Of a stretch of 19,253 nucleotides of DNA, positions 1 to 8,100 are shown one piece after another. Made by a program: the position numbers and the translations under genes. Origin of the DNA: CALKAL01 sp051846895 (lineage in GTDB: Bacteria > Bacillota > Bacilli > Bacillales > Alkalibacillaceae); assembly GCA_051846895.1 (NCBI GenBank), contig JBPYCQ010000029.1, forward strand, positions 1 through 19,253, given 5' to 3'. The notes under the pieces were generated by a model, which was not told where the DNA came from, did not search any database, and saw only the letters and a program-made list of their open reading frames with translations. Every line of letters begins with the position of its first letter. The stretch's first letter is position 1.

Positions 1-34
1 GATTCTCCACAACGAAATGTGTCAGATATTGAAA

Positions 35-99
35 AAAGCAGATTCTTCCTTTAATGTTTAAGGTAACCACACCATAACAAAGAAAGGAAGATCTGCTTT
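35..99 (+). promoter_or_regulatory. Hairpin sequestering the transposase start region
   Basis: Bases 35-52 pair with 83-99 apart from one bulged T, with a 30-nt loop. The right arm contains the ribosome binding site AGGAAG (85-90) and the first two bases of the TTG start (98-100). A promoter-like pair, TTGAAA (29-34) and TTTAAT (50-55, spacing 15), would start transcription inside the loop and omit the left arm. Only transcripts entering from outside would then form the hairpin, a known insertion-sequence strategy to avoid activation by read-through. The pairing is seen; the role is inferred. Confidence 0.5.
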
Positions 100-1291
100 G
101 TATAATCAGTTTACTACAGATATCCTCCATTTAACAAATTTAAAATTAAACGGCGAAGGTGAGCGTGTTACTGACGGATGGGTATTAGGTGTTGAACCAT
201 ATTCACAATGCTATCTCTGTCCACTTTGTTTAGGAAAAAGTACTAACCACGCTCGTACAACGTATCGAGTATTACGTCATGCATGGGTGTCTACTGGGCT
301 AACTATTTATATTAAAGTACCCGTTCATCGCCAACGTTGTGACGACTGTGGCATCACTTGGACAGTTAATTGGCCAGAAATACCATGCCGTGGAAAAGTA
401 ACTACCCATTTTAAACAAATGATCGCTAGAAAATGTATTAAACAGTCTTTTGCACAAGTTTCGCGTGAGATGCAAGTTCCTGAATCAACGGTAGCTTATT
501 GGTTTTATCAATATGCAGATAATGTGCAAGCTAGCCCAGAGGAGTTTGAAGCGCCAAGCGCTATTTGTTTGGACGAATTTGCACATAAAAAAGGACATTC
601 TTACAGTATTGCCTTAATGGATGCAGATTCAGGACATATTTGGTTAACAGCTCCTGGGAAAAGTCGTAAAAAGATTCAAGAAGCTCTTAAACAATATCCA
701 TTTACTGCTCCAAAGGTAGTTGTAACGGACCTAGCACCAGGTATGGCAAAAACAGTTCAAGAAGTATGGCCTCATACTGATATCGTAGCTGATAAATTTC
801 ATGTTATTCAATTTTTTACTAGAGCTCTAGAGAACGTTCGCAAAGTTGACTGGCACTACGCAACCAAACATAAAAAAATTCGTTTTCAAAGACGTCTCCT
901 GATGGCACAGCCAGAAAAGCTAAATAAAGAAGAATCAAATATATTGAATGATTGGCTGGAAGCCAATCCAAAATTAAAACAACTTTATCAAGCCTTACAA
1001 GACTTTAGGGACATATACAAGATTACAGATTTCGAGTTAGCTAAAAGTAGATTTCAAGACTATTGTCAATATTATGTATTTCATAGTTCCGGTCAAATAC
1101 AAACGATTATTAAGACGCTATTACAATGGAAACAAGAGATATTAAATTATTTTAAATATCGTCTAACTAATGCGCCACTTGAGGGAACAAATAACCTCAT
1201 AAAAACTATTAAAAGACGTAGTTTTGGATGTCCAAACCTAGATAATTTTAATACACGTATTCGTCTTGAATGCAGACAACCAACTACATAA
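98..1291 (+). CDS. ISL3 family transposase
   Basis: This DDE transposase would catalyse movement of its insertion sequence. The N-terminus has a zinc-ribbon-like region with CPLC at residues 41-44 and CDDCG at 81-85, followed by a helix-turn-helix around residues 117-137. The catalytic triad fits D159 (in ICLDEF), D211 (in VVTDLAPG) and E362 (in APLEGTNN). At 397 aa it is near the usual family length of about 400-440, so it looks intact or only slightly short at the C-terminus. The start is a TTG at 98 with AGGAAG seven bases upstream. It stands alone in its element, and the right terminal repeat is not clearly visible. Confidence 0.85.
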   Translation: MYNQFTTDILHLTNLKLNGEGERVTDGWVLGVEPYSQCYLCPLCLGKSTNHARTTYRVLRHAWVSTGLTIYIKVPVHRQRCDDCGITWTVNWPEIPCRGKVTTHFKQMIARKCIKQSFAQVSREMQVPESTVAYWFYQYADNVQASPEEFEAPSAICLDEFAHKKGHSYSIALMDADSGHIWLTAPGKSRKKIQEALKQYPFTAPKVVVTDLAPGMAKTVQEVWPHTDIVADKFHVIQFFTRALENVRKVDWHYATKHKKIRFQRRLLMAQPEKLNKEESNILNDWLEANPKLKQLYQALQDFRDIYKITDFELAKSRFQDYCQYYVFHSSGQIQTIIKTLLQWKQEILNYFKYRLTNAPLEGTNNLIKTIKRRSFGCPNLDNFNTRIRLECRQPTT

Positions 1292-1306
1292 GTAACCAAT
1301 TAATAA

Positions 1307-1689
1307 ACATTAAAGGGAGTATTAAGCACACTTCATTGGGGAGAGCCAATAAAGGATGAAGAATTACTAAAACAGCAAATTGAATCGGGCGATGAGATTG
1401 CAACCCAGTTATATGAATTATCCAAACTAAATCATTCTGAACCATTAGTAGGTATAAATGGTGCTTCAGAATTTGCTACATGTGTGGTTAATAAATTTGC
1501 TAATAGTTATGGTACTATAGCTAGACAATTTGCAACAGGTGCTATCTATACTTATATTAAGAACAAGCAATATGATTTAGCTGCTCAATTAATGGCGAAA
1601 CTCTAATAAAAGCTGGTTTTAAAGTAAATGCAGCTAGCCTTGCCATTGAGGCTGCTGTTTATGGCTGGCAATGTAGGGGAAAGTGGTAA
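1307..1689 (+). pseudogene. Truncated, frameshifted secreted peptide-toxin-like gene
   Basis: An open frame without a start runs from 1307 to TAA at 1604-1606, beginning TLKGVLSTLHWGEP and continuing through EFATCVVNKFANSYG. At about 1600 the frame shifts by one. Reading continues as LIKAGFKVNAASLAIEAAV and ends YGWQCRGKW at TAA 1687-1689. The two halves join naturally, so I read one gene missing a base. The N-terminus, where a signal peptide would be expected, is lost at the ISL3 boundary. An acidic helical region followed by a hydrophobic Ala/Gly-rich C-terminus with cysteines recalls secreted peptide toxins of Firmicutes such as the SdpC or SAR2788-type families. This assignment is by general character only and is weak. 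Confidence 0.5.
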
Positions 1690-1690
1690 A

Positions 1691-1870
1691 ATGTCTTCAG
1701 TAGTTTTTATTAGTATATTAATTGGATTAACTGTAATTGGAATATTTATATGGACGTTTGGGAAACGATCTGTAAATTCTGACCATGAAACATTTAAATA
1801 CGCAACTTATTTACTTTTAATAACTCTATTACAATTAGGGTTCGTAGTTTATTCGGTTTTAATCGATTAA
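1691..1870 (+). CDS. Small two-helix membrane protein, possible immunity protein
   Basis: A 59-residue protein starting MSSVVFISILIGLTVIG. Residues 3-20 and about 38-57 form two hydrophobic segments, separated by a short polar loop (KRSVNSDHETFKY), so it should be a membrane hairpin. I chose the ATG at 1691 because AGGGGAAAG lies about 8-15 bases upstream. The longer frame from 1628 would run through the coding sequence of the upstream pseudogene. The start is one base after the stop of the toxin-like pseudogene, which suggests translational coupling. Small membrane proteins placed like this are often immunity proteins for the toxin encoded upstream; this is inference. If the toxin is dead, the gene may now be a leftover. 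Confidence 0.6.
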   Translation: MSSVVFISILIGLTVIGIFIWTFGKRSVNSDHETFKYATYLLLITLLQLGFVVYSVLID

Positions 1871-2045
1871 GAAAATCTCTATTTCTGAAGAGGAACCATT
1901 TATAATTGTGAAAGAGGAGTAGGTGTATAAAAATTTTACACATTTTTTACACAGAAAAAATGTAAATTCTTATAACAACAGGGTTTATACTAATTTTTAT
2001 ACCCCGACCACCGGTATATTTATCTAAATTAAGAAACGATGGAAC

Positions 2046-2086
2046 ACTCACAAATATTGATCATTCAATATTTGTGAGTTTTTTTG
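2046..2086 (+). terminator. Strong hairpin terminator, left copy of a repeated pair
   Basis: A perfect 15-bp stem (2046-2060 with 2065-2079) with a TCAT loop is followed by seven T. It lies in the 1871-2169 gap, which otherwise holds no gene I can support, only A+T-rich sequence with weak short palindromes around 1920-1935 and 1981-2005. The same hairpin and tail recur at 4829-4868. Confidence 0.75.
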
Positions 2087-2169
2087 TTACTCAAACTTAT
2101 TTAATAGCGTAGCAAAATAAAAATGGCGAATGTATTTTGAGAAATGAAGGAGAAAAAGGAGGAGATAGA

Positions 2170-3174
2170 ATGTTAATTCAAAAAGAAGAGTTTTACGCAT
2201 TTAAGGATTATTGTAAGGAGTATTTTAAGATGTCCCGTCATGGTCACAGCGTTGACGTACTCGAAAAGTTAAAAAAGGATAACAGAAAGTTGTATAGGAC
2301 AATCGAAAAAGCAGTAGGTAAGCAAAAAATAAAAGGTTATATTGGAAGGTTATTGCGAAGTGTTAGTCGTGAAGGGTGGCTTGTATACGAGAATAAAGAG
2401 TGGCGTACTAAATCTGAGTGGGGGTATTGCACTTATTGTTTTAAAGAACTCGATGATGTCTATCTTATTGATATTGAACAACATCAATATTGTAGTAGTT
2501 CTTGCTTTGATGAACATGAAGCTGTCCCACATTATGATGGCTATGCTGATGATTATATATTTCTATTCTGGGATTTTGAGAAATTGAAGGATGAGTACGA
2601 AATATTTTTGAATAAGCGTATTAACATAAACTATTTAACCCACACGCGTTTGACGATGGTTCTAAGAGATTTATACAACATTTTGGATGATAGTGACTTT
2701 ACGGCTGTTTTATTTAATGGTGGAGATGATGGGCCATTAGCAAGTGAAATGTATCGAATGATGATTGTGTTAAGAACAGACGCGGAACAGCTTGAAAAAT
2801 TGTTAGAACAGTGTAAGGAAGCACTACCACCGTCTAATCAACTATATTCAATTGAAATTAGCGAAGAAATTATGCGAATGAGAAAAAGACCTGAAGTGCT
2901 CAGACAATTTGTAAATGATAATCGGAAATACCGAAATAAAGATAACAAAAATAAATGGTCTACATCTGATTCATTTCAAAGATTAAAATGGTACGATACA
3001 TTAACGAAAGATGAAACGTTAAAAGATCGTGTTGCCTGGATTAATGAAATTGAATGTCCTCTTTGTGAACAGGTTGTAGGTTCAGATGAAAGTCGTCGTG
3101 TTCCAGACGGCTATTTTTATTGTGAAGAATGTTACGAACCGTTAGATTTACAATATAATTTTAGGAGGGGTTAA
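2170..3174 (+). CDS. Cys-rich protein of unknown function with two CxxC-type clusters
   Basis: A soluble 334-residue protein that I do not recognise. Two probable zinc sites are visible: GYCTYCFKE with CSSSC about 25 residues later (roughly residues 75-110), and a C-terminal pair, ECPLCEQ and FYCEECYE (roughly residues 295-325). The N-terminal 60 residues are basic and helical, and the middle is acidic and helical. The ATG at 2170 is preferred over the upstream in-frame TTG at 2137 because AAGGAGG sits about 8 bases before it. The next gene begins one base after this stop with its own AGGAGGGG, so the two form an operon. Co-location with a MORN/YwqK-like protein and toxin-related relics hints at a role in a toxin-immunity or conflict cassette, but no domain proves this. 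Confidence 0.7.
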   Translation: MLIQKEEFYAFKDYCKEYFKMSRHGHSVDVLEKLKKDNRKLYRTIEKAVGKQKIKGYIGRLLRSVSREGWLVYENKEWRTKSEWGYCTYCFKELDDVYLIDIEQHQYCSSSCFDEHEAVPHYDGYADDYIFLFWDFEKLKDEYEIFLNKRININYLTHTRLTMVLRDLYNILDDSDFTAVLFNGGDDGPLASEMYRMMIVLRTDAEQLEKLLEQCKEALPPSNQLYSIEISEEIMRMRKRPEVLRQFVNDNRKYRNKDNKNKWSTSDSFQRLKWYDTLTKDETLKDRVAWINEIECPLCEQVVGSDESRRVPDGYFYCEECYEPLDLQYNFRRG

Positions 3175-3175
3175 T

Positions 3176-3952
3176 GTGAGTAAACAAGTGGTTTTATATG
3201 AACCTTTAACAGATTGTAAGTTGTATGAGGGAGAAGTAGTAGATGGGAAAAAACATGGCTATGGAAAACTATATTATGTAGAATACGAAAATCCAAGATT
3301 GAGATATGAAGGCCAATTTCAAAAAGGGATCTTTCACGGTTACGGGACATTATTTAACAGAAATGGAGATAAAATTTACGAAGGGGAATGGAAGAATGGT
3401 CTTTATGATGGCTTCGGAACTTTATATGACGAAGGCTCTCTCGTTTATAGAGGTCAATTTCGGAAAGGATTAGTATTAGACGAATATGAATCTAGGAAAA
3501 GTGGTTTTCATAAAGAATATTATACTAATGGCGTTTTAAAATACGAAGGTCAGTGGAAGGAAGGACTAAAAATTGGTTTAGGAAAAGGTTATTGGGAAGA
3601 TGGGACTTTGTGGTATGAAGGAGAATTTAAAGATGACAAGCCACATGGATATGGTAGGATATTTTATCGGTCTGGTCAGCTTCGATACGAAGGACATCTT
3701 GAAGATATGCAATTTGTCGGTTGGGGAAAAGAATATTATGAAAATGGTCATTTGAAGTTTGAGGGTATTCAGAAAAAAAGTATGTACTTCTTTTATGGTG
3801 CTCGATGTTATGTCTTTGGAAAACTATATTATCCAAATGGGAAACTTAGATATGAAGGTACTTTTAAAGGATTGAAATCTTATGAATTTGATAAGGGGGT
3901 TGAATATAAGCCTGGTGGGGAGGTGGTTTGGCATGGGGGAGGGCATGCATAA
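3176..3952 (+). CDS. MORN-repeat protein (YwqK-like)
   Basis: A 258-residue protein made almost entirely of MORN-type repeats, for example YEGEVVDGKKHGYGKLYY, YEGQFQKGIFHGYGTLF and YEGEWKNGLYDGFGTLY. About nine to ten units run from residue 18 to the end. MORN repeats form extended beta-sheet scaffolds. In Bacillus, MORN-like proteins of the YwqK type are annotated as antitoxin or immunity partners of LXG-type toxins. I see no signal peptide or membrane segment. The start is the GTG at 3176 with AGGAGGGG 5 bases upstream, directly after the zinc-ribbon-like gene. A decayed second copy of part of such a gene lies at 4891-5019, as expected if immunity genes have duplicated here. The immunity role is inference. 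Confidence 0.75.
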   Translation: MSKQVVLYEPLTDCKLYEGEVVDGKKHGYGKLYYVEYENPRLRYEGQFQKGIFHGYGTLFNRNGDKIYEGEWKNGLYDGFGTLYDEGSLVYRGQFRKGLVLDEYESRKSGFHKEYYTNGVLKYEGQWKEGLKIGLGKGYWEDGTLWYEGEFKDDKPHGYGRIFYRSGQLRYEGHLEDMQFVGWGKEYYENGHLKFEGIQKKSMYFFYGARCYVFGKLYYPNGKLRYEGTFKGLKSYEFDKGVEYKPGGEVVWHGGGHA

Positions 3953-4103
3953 TATTATTCTTTATTTTTCAAATTTTAAAATAGATATAATAAGTTAGTT
4001 TTAAAATTAATTATTGGGCAAGGTGACAATAAAACTAGATGGGAGATATTTGAAATATCCAGGCAAATTTAGATATATTTAATGGGGAATGATGTGGTTA
4101 TGA

Positions 4104-4199
4104 ATGACTGCAGATGAGATAATGAAAGCTATTAAAGAATACATTGATATTAAAGAATGGTTTAAGTGGCATCATAAAGAAAATAAACTGTTATACTGA
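4104..4199 (+). CDS. Possible 31-aa peptide in the MORN to zeta gap
   Basis: A short frame reading MTADEIMKAIKEYIDIKEW and ending LLY. It is predicted helical and charged. The nearest purine-rich stretch upstream is GGGGAATGATGTGG, a poor ribosome binding site. It may be a real micro-protein, a fragment of a lost gene, or chance. The remainder of the 3953-4257 gap shows no other gene I can support. Confidence 0.25.
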   Translation: MTADEIMKAIKEYIDIKEWFKWHHKENKLLY

Positions 4200-4209
4200 A
4201 AAGATGTAG

Positions 4210-4242
4210 TTGCAGCTGCAATTTGATATAATTATTTATAAT
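4210..4242 (+). promoter_or_regulatory. Promoter region with 12-bp palindrome before the zeta-associated pair
   Basis: TTGCAGCTGCAA at 4210-4221 is a perfect 12-bp palindrome. Two consensus TATAAT boxes follow at 4227-4232 and 4237-4242, and a ribosome binding site AGGTGG precedes the ATG at 4258. Spacing from a TTGCAG -35 to either box is not ideal. The arrangement fits an autoregulated operon with an operator next to the promoter; the operator role is inferred. Confidence 0.4.
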
Positions 4243-4257
4243 TAGGTGGTGTAACTT

Positions 4258-4452
4258 ATGTTAGATAAACAAACTAATGCACCAAAAAGGAAATTTGCTT
4301 GGGCGGACAAATGGATCAAAATGACTGGTGAACGAGCAAGAATAGATGCGAAAGTAAATAACACTTACATTGTGTATGAGAAGAATGGCAAGTTGGTAAA
4401 GGAATTTCCTAATGGAGATATTGTCCCTTTGTATAATGATGGTGAATCATGA
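4258..4452 (+). CDS. Small basic protein coupled to zeta-like kinase, possible antitoxin
   Basis: A 64-residue soluble protein beginning MLDKQTNAPKRKFAWADKW, with a Lys/Arg-rich N-terminal half and a C-terminal beta-like stretch (NNTYIVYEKNGKLVKEF). The start ATG has AGGTGG about 9 bases upstream. Its stop overlaps the start of the kinase-like gene by 4 bp (ATGA), the usual arrangement for coupled translation. By position it is a candidate antitoxin or regulator for the zeta-type enzyme, but the sequence does not resemble the classical epsilon or PezA antitoxins and I do not recognise the family. Confidence 0.6.
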   Translation: MLDKQTNAPKRKFAWADKWIKMTGERARIDAKVNNTYIVYEKNGKLVKEFPNGDIVPLYNDGES

Positions 4453-4817
4453 TGCATAAGCATAACCCGATGTTCTATGTGTTTGCTGGTAATAATGGAA
4501 GCGGAAAAAGCACAATAAAAAACTTAATCATTGATAAAATTGGTGTTGAGATTAACATTGATCCCGATGCTATCGCACGAAGGATTGATCCAGAAAACCC
4601 TGAGTCTAAAAGGGTAACAGCTGGAAAAGAAGTTATTAAATCTGTGAATAAATACATTAAAGAAGGTAAAGATTTCTCTATTGAGACAACGCTTGCCGGT
4701 GGAAATGCCATTAGACAAATACACAAAGCTAAAGCGATGGGTTATAAAATCACCATGTTTTATGTACATAAAAAAGCAACTCACCCTTCCCACCACGGGA
4801 TAATAATTTTAATATAG
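4449..4817 (+). pseudogene. C-terminally truncated zeta-toxin-like P-loop kinase
   Basis: Zeta-type kinases phosphorylate UDP-N-acetylglucosamine or related nucleotides. This one begins with a hydrophobic strand and a Walker A motif, AGNNGSGKST (about residues 13-22), then INIDPDAIARRIDPENP and SIETTLAGG, matching the substrate-binding half of small zeta/AAA_33 proteins. Family members are usually near 190-200 aa. Here the homologous part stops at about residue 105 (YKITMFYVHK), and the last ~17 residues (THPSHHGIIILI) do not fit the family. The C-terminal half with the Lid Arg residues is missing, so it should be inactive. The break lies just before the repeated terminator at 4829, so rearrangement at that repeat is a plausible cause. 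Confidence 0.75.
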
Positions 4818-4828
4818 TTTTTATATAG

Positions 4829-4868
4829 ATCTCACAAATATTGATCAGTCAATATTTGTGAGATTTTT
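4829..4868 (+). terminator. Strong hairpin terminator, right copy of the repeated pair
   Basis: A 16-bp stem (4829-4844 with 4849-4864) with a TCAG loop is followed by a T-run. The arms match the terminator at 2046-2079, and the similarity continues past the T-run (TCAAACnTA in both copies). The two copies flank about 2.75 kb. Confidence 0.75.
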
Positions 4869-4890
4869 GCTATTCAAACATACGATTAAC

Positions 4891-5019
4891 CGGAAGAATG
4901 GCCTTTACGATGGTCACGGAACATTATATGAAAAGGACTCGCGCGTATATAGTGGATATTTTCGGAAGAATTTAAGTCAAGGAATTTTAATATTCTATGG
5001 GAACACCTATAAATTTTAA
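4891..5019 (+). pseudogene. Relic of a MORN-repeat gene
   Basis: An open stretch without a start reads RKNGLYDGHGTLYEKDSRVY and then SGYFRKNLSQG, ending in TAA at 5017-5019. It corresponds to the third and fourth repeat region of the intact MORN protein (EWKNGLYDGFGTLY, then VYRGQFRKGL) and is also clearly similar at the DNA level. It has no start codon or ribosome binding site. The placement, directly after the second terminator copy, mirrors the arrangement upstream and points to a past duplication of the cassette. Confidence 0.65.
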
Positions 5020-5078
5020 TTGTTTAATAGTGTGGTAACCGTCATGATGGAACTTTTAAATCACTTTAAATTGCCATC

Positions 5079-5110
5079 TTGTAAGCGTTTTACAAATTAT
5101 AGTATAATTT
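5079..5110 (+). promoter_or_regulatory. cas9 promoter with overlapping palindrome
   Basis: TTGTAA (5079-5084) and a consensus TATAAT (5103-5108), separated by 18 bp, form a good vegetative promoter about 35 bp before cas9. The -10 region is embedded in a perfect palindrome, AAATTATA-G-TATAATTT (5094-5110), which could be a repressor site. The cas9 ribosome binding site CGGAGG is at 5131-5136. Confidence 0.6.
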
Positions 5111-5143
5111 ACATAAATCATTATACAGTTCGGAGGTTTTAAA

Positions 5144-8100
5144 ATGGGAAAGGTTCTAGGTCTAGACATTGGTATATCATCAGTGGGATGGGGTGTCATT
5201 GAAAATGAAACAGGAAAAATAATTGATGCTGGTGTAAGGCTTTTTGAAGAGGCAGAAAGAAATGCGAATGAAGAAAGAAGGGACTTCCGGGGTTCCCGTC
5301 GATTAAGTAGAAGAAGGTCACACCGTTTACAAAGAGCTAAACAATTGTTTAAGGAATATGGCTTTCCATTATCAGGTATAGGAAAATTTGACCCTTATAA
5401 TACAAGATACAATGCCATTTATGACACTGTATCAAAAGAGGAATTAGTTGTTGCACTATATCATTTAGTTAAAATGCGTGGTACAACACTAGATTCTCCA
5501 GAGGATGAGGAAAAAGATAATAACAATGAACTATCAACAAAACAACAAATTGCCAAAAATAGAAAGCTATTAAAAGATCAATACATCTGTGAAGTGCAAC
5601 TTAAACGCAGGGAAAATGGAGAAAAGATTCGTGGTTCTCATAACCGCTTTCGTACCTCTGATTATTTGAATGAAGCGACTGCAATATTAAATAAGCAGCG
5701 TGAATTCCACCCAGAAATTGATGAGTCCTTTATAGAATCTCTTCTTACTTTAATTAAAACACGACGAGAATATTATGAAGGACCCGGATCTAAAAAATCC
5801 CCAACTCCGTATGGGAGGTTTTTCATAAATGAACATGGTGAAATTGAAGAAGTTTCGATGATAAATAAAATGCGTGGAAAGTGTACTTACTTTCCTGAAG
5901 AATTAAGGATATCGAAAATGTCAGTAACAGCTGATATTTTCAATTTGCTCAGTGGCGATTTAAATAAAATTCAACTGGACGGAGAATATTTGACATATGA
6001 AGATAAGCTCTATCTATTCAATAACTTCATTAAAAATGGAAAAAACATAACATTAAAACAGATATTGAAATATAAAGGACTGTCCGACGATACGGACGTG
6101 AGAGGTTATCGAGTAAATATTAAAACGGATAAACCCGAGTTTACAAAGTTTGAAGGCTTTAAAGAAATTAGGAAAATTGTTTTAAATAACGATTTTCCTC
6201 AACAAATTCTAGACGATATAGATCTAATGGACGATATTGCAGAAATTTTGACAGCAGAGAAAGGGTATCATCGTCGAGAAGAACAGTTACATGAGTTATT
6301 TAACGAGTTTGAGCCTGCTATACGTGGAAAAATGGTCAATGCCTTCAAGGAGTCTACAGCATTCTCTGGCTACCATTCATTATCTAAAAAAGCTATGAAT
6401 CTTATTATGGAGGATTTATGGCGTACGAACAAAAATCAAATGGAGTTATTTTCTGAGCTGGGATTAGAAGAAAAAAGACTATCTAAAATGAACAAAACAT
6501 TCAATATTCCATTCGACGACACGGCCATACTAAGTACAGTGGCTAAACGTGCCCATCGTGAAGCAATAAAAATTGTCAATGCAGTTAGGAAAAAATATGG
6601 AGAGTTAGACTCTATTGTCGTTGAAACTGCTAGAGAAAAAAATAGTGAAGATAAAAGAGAACAGGAAAGGGATTTTCAAAGACAAATAGGAAAGTTTGAA
6701 AAAGAAATGGCTGAATTATTAGGAGTAAAATCCCTTGCTGAATTAAAATTAACAGGTAAACAACATTTAGCTTTAAAATTATTGAAACAACAAAACTGGC
6801 AATCTATTTATTCTGGAAAATCGATTACGGCACAAGATGTCGTTCTAAATAGACATATATTTGAAATAGACCATATTATACCTGTATCTATTTCTTTTGA
6901 TGATAGTCAAGCTAATAAAGTCGTCTGCTTACATGGAGAAAACCAAGATAAAGGACAAGCTACACCGTATCAATATTTTCAAACACAAAAGCGTCCTAGG
7001 TCTTTTGAGGAATTTAAAGCACATGTTTTAAGTTTATATCAAGGCGGTAGCATCAATCGAAAGAAAAAGGACTATCTGCTTGAGATGCGTGACGTTCAAT
7101 ATAACGAAGAGTTACAAAAAGAGTTCATCAATCGAAATTTAGTAGATACACAGTATGCGATGCGCAGTTTCTCTATGAATCTACGTTCCTTCTTCAAAGT
7201 AAATAATATCGATACTAAAGTACTTTCAATTAGAGGATCATTCACATCGGCGTTACGAAGACGAGCTAGAATGAACAAAGATCGTGAAGAAAGTCATGCC
7301 CATCATGCTATAGATGCGTTGATAGTGGCCGCAATAGGTAAAATGTCAATATTCGATTTCTTTTCAACATTTGATATGAACGAGGCAGGGGCTGTCGTAA
7401 ATCGAGATACGGGTGAAATATTAACAGAAGAAGAAATGTTTGATAATAAATTGATCTCTTTTCTTAGAGGCTTACGCAATTATGAACCGAACATTAAATA
7501 TTCTCATAAGGTAGATAGAAAGCCAAATCGAACGTTATCAAATCAAACCATCTATGCTACAAGGGAAAAAGATGGTGAAAAATATACAATTGGTAAATAC
7601 AAAGATTTATATAATCTAGATAGACAACAGGCAGCTGCGCTAATCAAAAAACTTAAGTCAAAGCCGGAAGATTTCTTCATTGCAAAGCATAATCCTGACG
7701 TCATGGAAACTGTCTTAAAAATTATTGATGAATATAAAAATGAGGCAAATCCATTTGCTGCCTATTATGAAGAACATGGTTATATATTAAAAGATGGTAA
7801 GATACCTGTAAAAACCCTGAAATATTATGATCAAAGACTAGGAGTGCATTTGAATATTTCACATAAATATTCTGGGACTAAACATGAGGTAGTTTTAAGA
7901 AGTATAAAGGGTATTAGGGTAGATTTTTATAGGAATGCCGAGGGTAAGTATAAATATTTAGGTGTGCCATATCATTGGTTTAAACAGGAAGGTAATCGTT
8001 ATGTATTGGATATGAAGAAATATAATGAAGAAAAAATGAAAGATTACAAAATAATAGATGACACGTATCAATTTCAATTTAGTTTATACAAAAATGATCT

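Larger units (their letters stand above)
1..1316 (+). mobile_element. ISL3-family insertion sequence, right boundary uncertain
   Basis: This region carries an ISL3-type transposase with its own upstream control region. The window opens with GATTCTCCACAACG, which looks like an ISL3 terminal repeat, but no reverse complement of it is found after the transposase stop. The only matching pair of ends I see is a perfect 13-bp inverted match, CCTTTAATGTTTA at 48-60 and its complement at 1304-1316. Either that pair is the true terminus or is subterminal, or the right end was deleted. The element interrupts or abuts the toxin-like pseudogene that follows. Confidence 0.6.

Noticed and set aside
2350..2587. 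Reading frames overlapping the Cys-rich gene in other frames
   Set aside because: They lie wholly inside a well-supported gene, lack ribosome binding sites and look like low-complexity shadow frames.
3780..3791. 12-nt match between spacer 15 (TATGTACTTCTT) and the MORN gene, possible self-targeting
   Set aside because: The match is at the 5', PAM-distal end of the spacer and breaks down afterwards; one such match is expected by chance across this window.
4475..4796. Reverse-strand frames opposite the zeta-like gene
   Set aside because: The forward strand has a clear Walker A motif; the reverse frames have no start signals and no recognisable features.
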